NCBI GenBank assembly: GCA_016125335.1
Contig: WGLY01000024.1
Span: forward strand, 1-64,000
Direction of reading: 5' to 3'
Source: Frankiales bacterium
GTDB taxonomy: Bacteria; Actinomycetota; Actinomycetes; S36-B12; CAIYMF01
DNA: 64,000 nucleotides
In this document: positions 1 through 10,414 of the stretch, piece after piece
How positions within the stretch are numbered: the first letter of the stretch is position 1
Layout of the letters: every line of letters starts with the position of its first letter
Notes under the pieces: generated by a model
The model's input: only the letters and a program-made list of their open reading frames with translations
Told to the model about the DNA's origin: nothing
The model's database searches: none
Translations under genes and position numbers: made by a program

Positions 1-341
1 ATCACGATCGGCTCGCGGAAGATGACGCCGCCGAGGATGTTGCGGATCGTGCCGTTCGGCGACTTCCACATCTTCTTCAGGCCGAACTCCTCGACCCGCG
101 CCTCGTCCGGCGTGATGGTCGCGCACTTGACGCCGACGCCGTGCTCCTTGATGGCGTTCGCGGCGTCGACGGTCACCTGGTCGTCGGTCTCGTCGCGGTG
201 CTGGATGGACAGGTCGAAGTACCTCAGGTCGACGTCGAGGTACGGGAGGATCAGCTTGTCCTTGATGAACTGCCAGATGATCCGCGTCATCTCGTCGCCG
301 TCGAGCTCGACGATCGGGTTGACGACCTTGATCTTCGCCAC
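1..341 (-). CDS. icd: NADP-dependent isocitrate dehydrogenase, 5' part (truncated by window start)
   Basis: Only the N-terminal ~113 codons are present; the gene runs off the left edge. The start is GTG (protein begins [14 protein letters not shown]) with GAGGAG about 7 nt upstream. The motif [12 protein letters not shown] and the later [12 protein letters not shown] segment are typical of the dimeric, eukaryote-like NADP-IDH family, which converts isocitrate to 2-oxoglutarate in the TCA cycle. The substrate and metal-site residues further downstream are outside the window. It follows mdh in the same direction with 95 bp between, so the two TCA genes may be partly co-transcribed, though two small hairpins lie between them. 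Identity is confident from the N-terminus alone. Confidence 0.93.
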   Translation of the reverse strand, partial: MAKIKVVNPIVELDGDEMTRIIWQFIKDKLILPYLDVDLRYFDLSIQHRDETDDQVTVDAANAIKEHGVGVKCATITPDEARVEEFGLKKMWKSPNGTIRNILGGVIFREPIV

Positions 342-364
342 GGTGGCTCCTCGCTCGGTGCGGT

Positions 365-407
365 GACGCCCTCGGGGCGTCGCTGGGGGTCGGACGCCGG
401 TGGCGTC
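365..407 (-). terminator. Two small tandem hairpins between mdh and icd
   Basis: A GACGCCC/GGGCGTC stem (365-371 with 375-381) and a GACGCC/GGCGTC stem (393-398 with 402-407) lie just after the mdh stop. There is no T-run, so at best they are weak terminators or processing sites after mdh and before icd. Confidence 0.35.
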
Positions 408-436
408 GGGGTCGGTGTGGTCGTGCGGCGTGCTGG

Positions 437-1808
<1,372 letters not shown>

Positions 1809-1813
1809 GGCGC

Positions 1814-2677
1814 TCAGGCGCCGCCGGCGGTCGCCGCGCGCTCGGCCGCCTCGACCACGTTGAGCAGGAGCATCGCGCGGGTCATCGGGCCGGTGCCGCC
1901 GGGCATCGGCGCGAGGTGCCCGGCGACCTCGCGGACGTCGGGGTGCACGTCGCCGACGAGACCGGCGTCGGTGCGCGTGATGCCGACGTCGAGCACCGCC
2001 GCCCCCGGCTTGACCATGTCCGCGGTGACCAGGTGCGCCACGCCCGCCGCGGCGACGACGATGTCGGCCCGGCGGGTGTGCGCGGCGAGGTCGCGGGTGC
2101 CGGTGTGGCACAGCGTCACGGTGGCGTTCTCGCTGCGCCGGGTGAGCAGCAGCCCGAGCGGGCGGCCCACGGTGACCCCGCGCCCGATGACGGCGACCTC
2201 GGCCCCCGCGATCGGGACGTCGTAGCGGCGCAGCAGCTCGACGATGCCGCGAGGCGTGCAGGGCAGCGGCGCCTCGATGCCGAGCACCAGCCGGCCGAGG
2301 TTCGTGGGGTGCAGGCCGTCGGCGTCCTTGGCCGGGTCGATGGCCTCCAGCGCCCGGCTCTCGTCCAGGCCCTTCGGCAGCGGCAGCTGCACGATGTAGC
2401 CGGTGCACGTGGGATCGGCGTTGAGCTCGGCGATGGCGGCGTCGACCTGCTCCTGGGTGGCGTCGGCCGGGAGGTCGACACGGTGCGAGGTGATGCCCAC
2501 CTCGGCGCAGTCGCGGTGCTTGCCGGCGACGTAGGAGCGGCTGCCCGGGTCGTCGCCCACGAGCACCGTGCCCAGCCCCGGGGTGACCCCGTTCTCGCGC
2601 AGCTTGGCGACGCGGGCGGCGAGCTCGGCCTTGATCGCGGACGCGGTCGCCTTGCCGTCGAGGAGGGTGGCCGTCAC
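1814..2677 (-). CDS. folD: Bifunctional methylenetetrahydrofolate dehydrogenase / methenyltetrahydrofolate cyclohydrolase
   Basis: A 287-residue FolD that interconverts 5,10-methylene-, 5,10-methenyl- and 10-formyl-tetrahydrofolate, supplying formyl groups for purH and purN encoded upstream. Visible family motifs are [18 protein letters not shown] (the catalytic Lys follows the conserved Y-V-x-x-K pattern), [13 protein letters not shown] and the nucleotide-binding [14 protein letters not shown], ending in [13 protein letters not shown]. The start is GTG. Full length for the family. DUF3017 and mdh follow on the same strand. Confidence 0.95.
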   Translation of the reverse strand: MTATLLDGKATASAIKAELAARVAKLRENGVTPGLGTVLVGDDPGSRSYVAGKHRDCAEVGITSHRVDLPADATQEQVDAAIAELNADPTCTGYIVQLPLPKGLDESRALEAIDPAKDADGLHPTNLGRLVLGIEAPLPCTPRGIVELLRRYDVPIAGAEVAVIGRGVTVGRPLGLLLTRRSENATVTLCHTGTRDLAAHTRRADIVVAAAGVAHLVTADMVKPGAAVLDVGITRTDAGLVGDVHPDVREVAGHLAPMPGGTGPMTRAMLLLNVVEAAERAATAGGA

Positions 2678-2690
2678 GGGTCGGATCCTC

Positions 2691-3158
2691 TCACGCGTGC
2701 TCGGCGGCGGGCGCCGGCGCGGCGTCCGCCCCGAACGGGACGCGCAGGGTGAACGCGTGCGCCGTCGGCCCGTGCGCTCGCAGGTGGTCGAGGCGCTCCT
2801 TCGCCTCCACGAGGCTGGGCCGGTGCCCCTCCGGCACCCACCAGAGCACGAGGGTGTCGACGGGCACGGGGGTGAAGAACGCGCGCCGCTGCCGCAGCAC
2901 CTCCACGTGGGCGCCGGAGTAGACGTACTCGCGCAGCGACTCGACGTCGGTCCACGTGCTGAGGTTCACGATGATCGTCGGGCCCCACGGCCGGACGTCG
3001 GTGGCGTTGCCGTTCTCCTCCTGGAGCCGCCACACGAAGCCGGGGGCGGCGTCGGCCATCGCGTTGACCGGCTCGAGGCTGGCGACGAACGGCGCGAGGT
3101 CCGGGTGGTCGAGGTCGTGGGCGAGGTGCGCGATGTTGAGCTGCGCGAGGTGGGCCAT
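2691..3158 (-). CDS. DUF3291 domain protein
   Basis: A 155-residue cytosolic protein beginning [21 protein letters not shown]. It contains the DUF3291 pattern: an N-terminal A-Q-x-[11 protein letters not shown] at about residue 46, [12 protein letters not shown] near 64, a [10 protein letters not shown] segment and [11 protein letters not shown] near 110. The fold is predicted to be a dimeric alpha+beta barrel related to antibiotic-biosynthesis monooxygenase (ABM)-like proteins. No substrate is known. It lies 13 bp from folD and on the same strand, between the transporter gene and folD, but no functional link is evident. Confidence 0.75.
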   Translation of the reverse strand: MAHLAQLNIAHLAHDLDHPDLAPFVASLEPVNAMADAAPGFVWRLQEENGNATDVRPWGPTIIVNLSTWTDVESLREYVYSGAHVEVLRQRRAFFTPVPVDTLVLWWVPEGHRPSLVEAKERLDHLRAHGPTAHAFTLRVPFGADAAPAPAAEHA

Positions 3159-3211
3159 GCCCCGACCCTGCCACAGGCGTCCCGGCCCGGACGACGGGAC
3201 CGCGGGCGGGA

Positions 3212-4237
3212 TCAGCCCGGCTGGACGGACCGGCGCCGCGCGCCTCTCGGCGGCATGGCGGCCACCGCGACGGACAGGCCGGTGAGCACCACGCCCACCA
3301 CGACCGGCCACCCCACCACGGTGCCCGCGGTGGGGAACAGCAGGTCCGACACGAGCGACCCGACGAGCTGCCCGCTGATGTTGAGAAGTCCGAAGAGCAG
3401 CACGCCCAGGGGCTCGACCAGGGCGGAGGCGCTCGCGATGAACACGACGCCGATGGGGCCGCCCAGCCACAGCAGCGGCGCCTGCCACGGCCAGGGGGGC
3501 GTGGTCCAGGCGTGCCCGAGGAGGTGCTCGACGCCGACCGCGACGAGCAGCGCCGCCAGGCCGACGGTGAAGTTGACGACCGTGGCGGTGAACGGGTCGC
3601 CGGTGCGGGCGGCGACCTGCCCGTTGAGCGCCGGCTGCACCGCGACGGCCGCCCCGGCCACGAGGGAGAGGACCGCGGCGGACACGACGAGCTGACCGCT
3701 CGAGGCCCGGCCGGAGACCGCGATCGCCACGGCCACCGTCGCGCCGACGGCGGCCACCACGCGCCGCGCGGTGACCGGCCGGGCGCGGCCGGGTCCGATC
3801 CCGGCGCGGTCGACGCCCAGCGAGGTGCCCGTGGTCCCGGCCACGGTCAGCACGGTGAACATCGCGACGCCCAGCAGCGGGACGGCGATGCCCTGGCCGG
3901 CGACGAGGGTCGCCCCGCCGAGCCCGCCGAGCAGGTGCCACCAGCGCAGCCGGCGCGCGCGCAGCTCGGCCGGGAGCCGGTGCGCGAGCGCCTCGCGCGT
4001 GACCGGGCGCAGCAGCGCGATGACACCGAGGATGAGCAGGCCGGCGATGAACGACAGCGTCGCGGCCAGGAGCCCGTCGCCGATGGTGACCGCGAGCTCG
4101 CCGGTGCTGCGGCTCTGGGCGACGACGAGCAGCCCGATGCCGAAGGCGAGCGAGAGCGCCCAGAGCGGCGGATGGTGGTGGGGCTCCGTACCGCCGGCCC
4201 CCGTGGGGGCCGTCGCCGGGCCGTCAGTGGAAGAAAT
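3212..4237 (-). CDS. DMT-superfamily transporter of the YdcZ (DUF606) type; start uncertain
   Basis: An integral membrane protein of about 325 residues with around ten hydrophobic helices arranged as two similar halves. The first helix is followed by [11 protein letters not shown] and the second half has [17 protein letters not shown]; both are variants of the Q-x-x-x-N-G-x-L motif of the YdcZ/DUF606 transporters. The C-terminus ([12 protein letters not shown]) is basic. No ATG, GTG or TTG lies in frame between the purH-overlapping region and the first helix. An ATT at 4237 inside the end of purH is the nearest permissive codon, so the start is a guess. Translation may be coupled to purH. The substrate is unknown. 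Confidence 0.7.
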   Translation of the reverse strand: MSSTDGPATAPTGAGGTEPHHHPPLWALSLAFGIGLLVVAQSRSTGELAVTIGDGLLAATLSFIAGLLILGVIALLRPVTREALAHRLPAELRARRLRWWHLLGGLGGATLVAGQGIAVPLLGVAMFTVLTVAGTTGTSLGVDRAGIGPGRARPVTARRVVAAVGATVAVAIAVSGRASSGQLVVSAAVLSLVAGAAVAVQPALNGQVAARTGDPFTATVVNFTVGLAALLVAVGVEHLLGHAWTTPPWPWQAPLLWLGGPIGVVFIASASALVEPLGVLLFGLLNISGQLVGSLVSDLLFPTAGTVVGWPVVVGVVLTGLSVAVAAMPPRGARRRSVQPG

Positions 4238-5789
4238 GGCGCGTTCCGGTGAGGTACATCGTGACGCCGGCGGCCTGCGCGGCGGCGACGACCTCGGCGT
4301 CGCGCACCGAGCCCCCGGGCTGCACCACGGCGCGCACCCCCGCCTCGAGCAGCACCTCGAGGCCGTCGGGGAACGGGAAGAAGGCGTCCGAGGCCGCCAC
4401 GGCGCCACGGGCACGCTCCTCGCCGGCGCGCGAGACGGCCAGGCGGCAGGAGTCCACGCGGTTGACCTGCCCCATGCCGACCCCGACCGCCGCGCCGTCC
4501 TTCGCGAGCAGGATCGCGTTGCTCTTCACCGAGCGGACGGCGGTCCAGGCGAACCGCAGGTCGCGCAGGGTCGCGTCGTCGGCCGGCTCGCCGCAGGCCA
4601 GCGTCCAGCTCGCGGGGTCGTCGCCGGGCGCGTCCACGCGGTCGACGGTCTGCAGCAGGACGCCGCCGGACACCGGCCGGATCTCGATGCCCTCGCCGGC
4701 GGGGACGTCGGGCGCCACGAGCAGGCGCAGGTTCTTCTTGGCCGACAGCAGGGCGAGGGCGTCCTCGTCGAAGCCCGGGGCGACGATCACCTCGGTGAAC
4801 ACGTCGGCGACCTGCGCGGCCAGCTGCGCCGTCACGGGGCGGTTGGCGGCGATGACCCCGCCGTAGGCGGACACCGGGTCGGTGTCGTGCGCCTTGCGGT
4901 GCGCCTCGGCGACGTCGGCCCCGATGGCGATCCCGCACGGGTTGGCGTGCTTGATGACCGCCACGGCGGGCTCGGCGAAGTCGTACGCCGCCCGGCGTGC
5001 GGCGTCGGCGTCGACGTAGTTGTTGTAGGACATCTCCTTGCCCTGGAGCTGCTCGGCCTGGGCCAGGCCCGGGCGGGGCGTGCCGGCCGTGACGTAGAGG
5101 GCCGCCCGCTGGTGCGGGTTCTCGCCGTAGCGCAGCACCTCGGCGCGCTCCCAGGTGGCGCCGATCCACGCCGGGAAGCCGGTGCCGCCGTCGGTGGGCG
5201 ACACCACGTTGCCGAGGTAGGACGCCACCGCGACGTCGTAGCTCGCCGTGTGCACGAACGCCGCGACGGCGAGGGCCTGCCGCTGCTCGAGGGTGAAGCC
5301 GCCCGAGCGCACCGCGGCGAGGACCTCGTCGTACGACGACGGCGAGGTGACCACGGCGACGCTGGGGTGGTTCTTCGCCGCGGCGCGCACCATGGTGGGG
5401 CCGCCGATGTCGATCTGCTCGATGCACTCGTCCGGCGTGGAGCCGGAGGCGACGGTCTCGACGAACGGGTAGAGGTTGACGACGACGAGCTCGAACGGCG
5501 CGATGCCGAGGTCCTCGAGCTGACGGCGGTGCTCGTCGAGGCGGAGGTCGGCCAGGATCCCGGCGTGCACCTTGGGGTGCAGCGTCTTCACCCGGCCGTC
5601 GAGGCACTCCGGGAAGCCGGTGAGGTCGGCCACCTGCGTCACCGGCACCCCGAGCGAGGCGATGCGGGCGGCGGTGGACCCGGTGGACACGATCTCGACG
5701 CCGGCCTCGTGCAGGCCGCGGGCGAGCTCGTCGAGGCCGGTCTTGTCGTAGACCGACACGAGGGCGCGACGGACGGGTCGGGTGCTCAC
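4224..5789 (-). CDS. purH: Bifunctional AICAR formyltransferase / IMP cyclohydrolase
   Basis: A 521-residue PurH that performs the last two steps of IMP synthesis. The N-terminal MGS-like cyclohydrolase domain starts [17 protein letters not shown] and includes [14 protein letters not shown]. The formyltransferase domain carries [16 protein letters not shown] and [13 protein letters not shown] (the conserved K-H-x-N-P-C-G segment). The C-terminus has [11 protein letters not shown] and VQPGGSVRD. The start is GTG at 5789, overlapping the purN stop by four bases (GTGA), so the two purine genes are translationally coupled. It uses 10-formyl-THF, which FolD encoded just downstream supplies. Confidence 0.97.
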   Translation of the reverse strand: MSTRPVRRALVSVYDKTGLDELARGLHEAGVEIVSTGSTAARIASLGVPVTQVADLTGFPECLDGRVKTLHPKVHAGILADLRLDEHRRQLEDLGIAPFELVVVNLYPFVETVASGSTPDECIEQIDIGGPTMVRAAAKNHPSVAVVTSPSSYDEVLAAVRSGGFTLEQRQALAVAAFVHTASYDVAVASYLGNVVSPTDGGTGFPAWIGATWERAEVLRYGENPHQRAALYVTAGTPRPGLAQAEQLQGKEMSYNNYVDADAARRAAYDFAEPAVAVIKHANPCGIAIGADVAEAHRKAHDTDPVSAYGGVIAANRPVTAQLAAQVADVFTEVIVAPGFDEDALALLSAKKNLRLLVAPDVPAGEGIEIRPVSGGVLLQTVDRVDAPGDDPASWTLACGEPADDATLRDLRFAWTAVRSVKSNAILLAKDGAAVGVGMGQVNRVDSCRLAVSRAGEERARGAVAASDAFFPFPDGLEVLLEAGVRAVVQPGGSVRDAEVVAAAQAAGVTMYLTGTRHFFH

Positions 5790-6409
5790 GGGATGGTGGC
5801 CTTCCTGCCGGTGACGGTCCAGCCGTCGCGGGCCATGCGGCCCACGACGTCGACGAGGAGCGCGCGCTCCGCCGTCTTGATGCGCTCGTGGAGGGACTCG
5901 ACGTCGTCGTCGTCGCGGACCTCGACCGCGGCCTGCGCGAGGATCGGGCCGGTGTCGACGCCGGCGTCGACGACGAACAGCGTGCAGCCGGTCACCTTGA
6001 CGCCGTGCGCGAGCGCGTCCGCGGCGCCATGCATCCCGGGGAACGACGGGAGCAGGGCGGGGTGCGTGTTGACGTACCGGCCGGCGAACCGCTCCAGGAA
6101 CGCCGGGCCCGCGAGCTTCATGAAGCCGGCCGACACGACGAGCCCGGGGTCGTGCGCCGCCGTGGCCTCCGCGAACGCGGCGTCCCACTCGGCGCGGGAG
6201 GCGAAGTCCGAGACGCGCAGCACGAAGGTGGGCACCCCGGCACGGCGGGCCCGCTCGAGCGCGAGGATCCCGTCGCGGTCGGCGCCCACGGCCACGACCT
6301 CGGCGGGGTAGTCGGGCGAGGCGCACGCGTCGAGCAGCGCCTGCAGGTTGGTCCCCTCGCCCGACACGAGCACCACGAGGCGCAGCCGCGCGCGGGCGGG
6401 ATCGGGCAC
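5786..6409 (-). CDS. purN: Phosphoribosylglycinamide formyltransferase
   Basis: A 207-residue GAR transformylase that transfers a formyl group from 10-formyl-THF to GAR in purine synthesis. The N-terminal [15 protein letters not shown] is the phosphate-binding loop; [13 protein letters not shown] holds the catalytic His region and [13 protein letters not shown] the essential Asp. The start is GTG at 6409, with GGAGGA about nine nt before it. It overlaps purH by 4 bp. The gene order purN-purH with the DUF6350 gene upstream is common in Micrococcales. Confidence 0.95.
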   Translation of the reverse strand: MPDPARARLRLVVLVSGEGTNLQALLDACASPDYPAEVVAVGADRDGILALERARRAGVPTFVLRVSDFASRAEWDAAFAEATAAHDPGLVVSAGFMKLAGPAFLERFAGRYVNTHPALLPSFPGMHGAADALAHGVKVTGCTLFVVDAGVDTGPILAQAAVEVRDDDDVESLHERIKTAERALLVDVVGRMARDGWTVTGRKATIP

Positions 6410-6503
6410 GACGGAGGTCCTCCACGGACGGGGGGCGGGACACGCGGTCGGCGGCCCGGGCCGATCCTACGGGGCGCGCCGCGGGCGCCCGGCCGTCGGT
6501 GGG

Positions 6504-7712
6504 TCAGGCCTCGTCGTGGACCCAGACCACCGGGCGCAGGTGCGCGGCGAGGGTGACCACCAGGCCGCCCGCACCCACGAGGCCGGCCACGGCCAGCCCG
6601 GTGGCGAGGGCGGAGGGGCCGACGTCGGCGAGCCGGCCGTCGCCGAGCGAGCCGCCCGCCGCCAGGCACGCGACCGCGCTCGCCAGCCCGACGAGCCCCG
6701 CGGCGACCAGCACGACGATCGACTCGTCGAGCACGTCGCGCTCGCCGCGACGGCGCAGCACCACCGTGCCGACGACGCCGGCCACCACGGGCAGCAGGAG
6801 CAGCAGCGGGCCCGCGGCCGGGGCGTCGAGCGGGACGGCGCCGAGCACCGGGACGCCGGGCAGGAGCCCCCCGGACGCCGAGAACGGGTCCACCACGGTG
6901 CCGCCGCCCACGGCGAAGCCCGGGCCGGCGAGGTAGGACAGCGCCCAGACGATCAGGTTGGGCAGGTAGGCCAGCTGCACGAGCAGCAGCCCGACGGCGT
7001 CGCCGGCCCCGGGTGCGGCCTGGCGCGTCATCGCCAGCACCGCGCCCCAGTGCGCCAGCAGGGCGCCGGCGGCCACCAGGCCGGCAGCCACCACCAGGCT
7101 CGCCCCGCTCGCCGCGGCCACCGGCAGCGCGGCCGCCAGCCGATCGGGCAGACGGCGCCGCCACCGGCGGGCGAGCCCGGTCTCGCGCGCGACGCCGGTG
7201 CCGAGCCCGGCGCCGGACACCAGCGCCGCCCAGGCGAACGCCGAGGGCGTCGGCACGTCGGCGCCGCCGAGCCCGGACACCTCGGCGACGAGCGCGGCGA
7301 CGCATGCGTAGGCGGCGGTTCCGGTGACGACGAGGAGCACGGCGTCCGGGGTCTCGGTGGTACGGCTGATGCGGGCCGCCCACCGGCCCGCGCGCACGAG
7401 CAGCAGCAGCACGAGCACGAGAAGGAGGAGGGGCAGCAGGGTGACGGTGGACGCGGGGGTGTCCACCGGCGCGTGGTGCGCGGCCAGCCACACGACGCCG
7501 GCGGCCTGCAGTGGGGTCCCGATGCCGTCGTCGCCGCGCGCCCCCACCGCCCACACGAGGGTGACCAGGCCGCCGACCACGACGAGGCCCACGGCGGCGG
7601 CCCACGCCGCAGCGGTCAGGGCGGCGACCGGCCGGGTGCCGCCCAGCGCGCGCGGCAGGCGGCGGCGCGGTGACGGGGAGCCGGGCGCGGACGGAGGAGT
7701 CCGCTCCAGCAT
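6504..7712 (-). CDS. DUF6350 polytopic membrane protein
   Basis: A 402-residue protein with roughly ten transmembrane segments and a short basic, proline-rich cytoplasmic N-terminus (MLERTPPSAPGSPSPRRRLP). Its position immediately upstream of purN-purH matches the actinobacterial DUF6350 family, which has no assigned function. ATG at 7712 is preferred over GTG at 7721, because GAGAGG sits 8 nt before the ATG. Loop motifs WALSYLAGPGFAVGGGT and DPFSASGG near the middle are the most conserved-looking part. No enzyme motif is visible. Confidence 0.7.
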   Translation of the reverse strand: MLERTPPSAPGSPSPRRRLPRALGGTRPVAALTAAAWAAAVGLVVVGGLVTLVWAVGARGDDGIGTPLQAAGVVWLAAHHAPVDTPASTVTLLPLLLLVLVLLLLVRAGRWAARISRTTETPDAVLLVVTGTAAYACVAALVAEVSGLGGADVPTPSAFAWAALVSGAGLGTGVARETGLARRWRRRLPDRLAAALPVAAASGASLVVAAGLVAAGALLAHWGAVLAMTRQAAPGAGDAVGLLLVQLAYLPNLIVWALSYLAGPGFAVGGGTVVDPFSASGGLLPGVPVLGAVPLDAPAAGPLLLLLPVVAGVVGTVVLRRRGERDVLDESIVVLVAAGLVGLASAVACLAAGGSLGDGRLADVGPSALATGLAVAGLVGAGGLVVTLAAHLRPVVWVHDEA

Positions 7713-7863
7713 CGAGGTCACCTCTCGATGCTCGCACCGGTGCCCCCGGGCGCCCGCGAGCGACACGGCCGAATGCGGCCGGCCCGCGCGTGCGTCCTGC
7801 ACGCCGGCGCCGACTGCGCCGCGCGTTTCGTGCTGCGCCGCACTCCGTCAGGAAGCAGCCGTC

Positions 7864-7884
7864 AGCACTCGGATGCCAGCACTC
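7864..7884. repeat. Pair of AGCACTC direct repeats upstream of the DUF6350 gene
   Basis: AGCACTC occurs at 7864-7870 and 7878-7884, 14 bp apart and in the same orientation, in the 204-bp gap between the DUF6350 gene and the hydroxyacid oxidase gene. The half-site looks like part of CIRCE, but CIRCE is an inverted repeat, so this is not one. The rest of the gap contains no gene. Confidence 0.3.
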
Positions 7885-7916
7885 GACCGTCGTGCCGGCC
7901 CGGGACGGGGCGCGGG

Positions 7917-8942
7917 TCAGGCGGGGCGGGTGACGATGTCGGGGCCCACGTCGCCGCAGCCGGTGCAGCCGGCCAGGGCGAGCGCCTCGTGCACGTCGCG
8001 GGTCAGGTCCGCGAGCAGCTCGCGCACGCCCTCGGCGCCTCCGGTGGCCAGCGCCCAGAGCACCGGACGGCCGAGCAGCACGGCCCGGGCGCCGAGCGCG
8101 AGCGCGCGCAGCACGTCCGACCCGGTGCGCACCCCGCCGTCGGCGTAGACCTCCACGCGGTCGCCCACGGCGTCGACCACCTCGGCGAGCGCGACCGGCA
8201 CCGGCACCACGCCGTCGAGCTGGCGGCCGCCGTGGGTCGAGACGATGACGCCGGCCGCCCCCGCGTCGACCGCCCGCGCCGCCTCGTCGCCCCGCAGGAC
8301 CCCCTTGACCACGACGGGCAGCCCGGACGCGGCCGCGAGCCGGCCGATGTCGGCGGGCACGAGGTCCGGCGCCTGGTGGTAGCGGGCGTCGGACCAGTTG
8401 CGGTCGTCGAGCTCGGCCACGATCCCGGTGCGCGGCATGGCCGAGGCGAAGCCGTGCATCTTGCGGGCGATCATCGGGGTGTCCACGGTGAGGACGAGAG
8501 CCGTAGCGCCGGCCTCGGCCGCGCGCCGCGCGACGTCGTCGGAGATGCCGCGGTCGCCGAGCACGTAGATCTGCTGCCAGAACGATCCCGCCGCGGCCGC
8601 GACGTCCTCGAGCCGGGCGCTGGCCCGCATCGAGAGCACCAGCAGGCTGCCCGCGCCGCGGGTGCCCGACGCCGTGGCCACCTCGCCGTCCGGGTCGCAC
8701 AGCGCGTGCGCCGCGGACGGCGCCACGAGCACCGGCGCCGCGACGGGGGTGCCGAGCACGGCGGTGGCGGTGCTCACCGTGCTGACGTCGCGCAGCACCC
8801 GCGGCCGCAGACGCACCGCGGCCCATGCAGCCTCCTGCTCGGCCAGCGTGCGCCCCTCCCCCGCCCCGCTGTCGAGGAACCCGAACACGTCGGGCGGCAG
8901 GACGCTGCGCGCGCGTGACTCGAGCTCGTCGTAGGCCGTCAT
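7917..8942 (-). CDS. FMN-dependent alpha-hydroxyacid oxidase/dehydrogenase family protein
   Basis: A 341-residue TIM-barrel flavoprotein of the lactate oxidase / glycolate oxidase family, which oxidises 2-hydroxyacids to 2-oxoacids. It shows the N-terminal DVFGFLDSGAGEGRTL (usually YxxGxAxD...T), an FWQQIYVLGDR segment, LVLTVDTP, VVKGVLRGDEAAR with the flavin-binding Lys, STHGGRQLDG carrying the catalytic His and Arg, and VYADGGVRTGSDVLRAL for FMN phosphate. Two cysteines (CTGCG) close the C-terminus, which is unusual. ATG at 8942 is chosen; a GTG 18 codons upstream is also open. It is transcribed in the same direction as the catabolic operon, 152 bp after E2, and may process a hydroxyacid product. 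Confidence 0.85.
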   Translation of the reverse strand: MTAYDELESRARSVLPPDVFGFLDSGAGEGRTLAEQEAAWAAVRLRPRVLRDVSTVSTATAVLGTPVAAPVLVAPSAAHALCDPDGEVATASGTRGAGSLLVLSMRASARLEDVAAAAGSFWQQIYVLGDRGISDDVARRAAEAGATALVLTVDTPMIARKMHGFASAMPRTGIVAELDDRNWSDARYHQAPDLVPADIGRLAAASGLPVVVKGVLRGDEAARAVDAGAAGVIVSTHGGRQLDGVVPVPVALAEVVDAVGDRVEVYADGGVRTGSDVLRALALGARAVLLGRPVLWALATGGAEGVRELLADLTRDVHEALALAGCTGCGDVGPDIVTRPA

Positions 8943-9094
8943 GACGACGATCCTGTCATCGGGACGCCGCACCACGCTCGCCCGCTCGAGGGGCATCGCT
9001 ACGCGGTCCGCTCCGGGACCGGTCCCCCGCCGAGCCGCGTCGGGACCGGCATGTCACCCCCTGGTCGACCGGCACGTGCCCTGCCTTCCGTGCG

Positions 9095-10414
9095 TCAGGC
9101 GATCTCGGTCTCGAAGCGGCCCGCCTCGAGCCGCTCCTTGATCGTGGTGAGGAATCGTGCCGCGTCGGCCCCGTCGACGAGGCGGTGGTCGTAGGTCAGC
9201 GCCAGATGGGCCATCGACCGGATGGCGATGACGCGCTCGCCGTCGGGCCTGCGGACCACCACCGGACGCTCGACGACGGCGCCGGTGCCGAGGATCCCGA
9301 CCTGACCGGGGACGAGGATCGGGGTGTCCCACAGCGCGCCGCGGCTGCCGGTGTTGGTGAGCGTGAAGGTCCCGCCCGCCAGCTCGTCCGGGCCGATCGT
9401 GCCGCCCCGGGTGCGGGCGGCCACGTCCTCGATGCGGCGCGAGAGCCCGAGGACGTTGAGGTCCTGCGCGTCCCGGACCACGGGCACCATGAGCCCCTTG
9501 TCCGTGTCGACGGCGACACCGAGGTGCACGCCGGCGCGGGTCACCACGGTCGCGCCGTCCGGCTCGATCGAGGAGTTGAGCACCGGGTGCGCGCGCAGCG
9601 CCTCGACCGCGGCCTTGGCGAAGAAGGCCGTCAGCGTGAGTCGCACGCCCAGCCGGTCGCGCAGGTCCGCGGCGACCTCGCGGCGCAGCTCCACCACGCG
9701 GGTGACGTCGACCTCGACGACGCTCGTCAGCTGCGCCGACGTGTGCAGCGACGTCATCATCCGCTCCGCGACGACGCTGCGCAGGCGCGACATGGGCTCG
9801 CGCCGGTCGCCGGCGCCGAGCGGCACCGACGGCGTGGCGGGCCGTGCTGGAGCCGCCGCCGGGCCCGGAGCAGGTGCCGCCGCCATCCCGGGCGCGGCCG
9901 CGGCGGCACGCTCGACGTCGACCGGTGTGACGCGTCCGTGCGGCCCGGTGCCCGCGACGGCGTCGAGGGCGATCCCGTGCTCGCGCGCGAGCCGGCGCAC
10001 CCGCGGCGAGTGCACGTGGCGCGGCGCGCCCTCCACGCGGTCGGCGACGGCCGGCCCGCTGGTGCGCGCGGCCGGTTGCTCCGGCGCCGGCGCGGGGGAC
10101 GGCGGGGACCCGGGCGCGGAGGGAGCGTCGTCGGCCTCCGCGGCCGCGGGGGTGCCCCCGCCGCCCGTCGCGGCGCCGGCGGACCCGATCACCGCGAGCA
10201 CGGCGCCCACGGACACCGTCGAGTCCTCGCCGACGACGATCTCGAGGAGCGTGCCCGCCGCGGGCGAGGGCACCTCGGTGTCGACCTTGTCCGTGGAGAT
10301 CTCCAGCAGCGGCTCCTGGTCGGCGACGAGGTCGCCCACCTTCTTCAGCCAGCGGGTGACGGTGCCCTCGGCCACCGTCTCCCCCAGCTGCGGCATCGTG
10401 ACGTCCACGTTCAC
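9095..10414 (-). CDS. 2-oxoacid dehydrogenase E2 (dihydrolipoyl acyltransferase)
   Basis: A 439-residue E2 core. It has one N-terminal lipoyl domain (lipoyl Lys in EISTDKVDTEV, about residue 43), an alanine/proline-rich linker, an E1/E3-binding domain near residues 130-170 (SPRVRRLAREHGI...GTGPHGRVT) and a C-terminal catalytic domain ending with the acyltransferase motif YDHRLVDGADAARF. It transfers the acyl group from the E1 product to CoA. The start is GTG at 10414, overlapping the E1beta stop by 4 bp. No E3 (dihydrolipoamide dehydrogenase) is encoded nearby, so E3 must be shared with other complexes. It is the last gene of the operon. The exact oxoacid substrate cannot be read from sequence. 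Confidence 0.93.
   Translation of the reverse strand: MNVDVTMPQLGETVAEGTVTRWLKKVGDLVADQEPLLEISTDKVDTEVPSPAAGTLLEIVVGEDSTVSVGAVLAVIGSAGAATGGGGTPAAAEADDAPSAPGSPPSPAPAPEQPAARTSGPAVADRVEGAPRHVHSPRVRRLAREHGIALDAVAGTGPHGRVTPVDVERAAAAAPGMAAAPAPGPAAAPARPATPSVPLGAGDRREPMSRLRSVVAERMMTSLHTSAQLTSVVEVDVTRVVELRREVAADLRDRLGVRLTLTAFFAKAAVEALRAHPVLNSSIEPDGATVVTRAGVHLGVAVDTDKGLMVPVVRDAQDLNVLGLSRRIEDVAARTRGGTIGPDELAGGTFTLTNTGSRGALWDTPILVPGQVGILGTGAVVERPVVVRRPDGERVIAIRSMAHLALTYDHRLVDGADAARFLTTIKERLEAGRFETEIA

Noticed and set aside
4238-4414. Upstream extension of the YdcZ-type transporter to a start at 4414
   Set aside because: It would overlap purH by almost 200 bp and encodes R/S/P-rich sequence without homology to the family.
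7864-7884. CIRCE/HrcA heat-shock operator
   Set aside because: The AGCACTC copies are direct, not inverted, and no chaperone gene follows.
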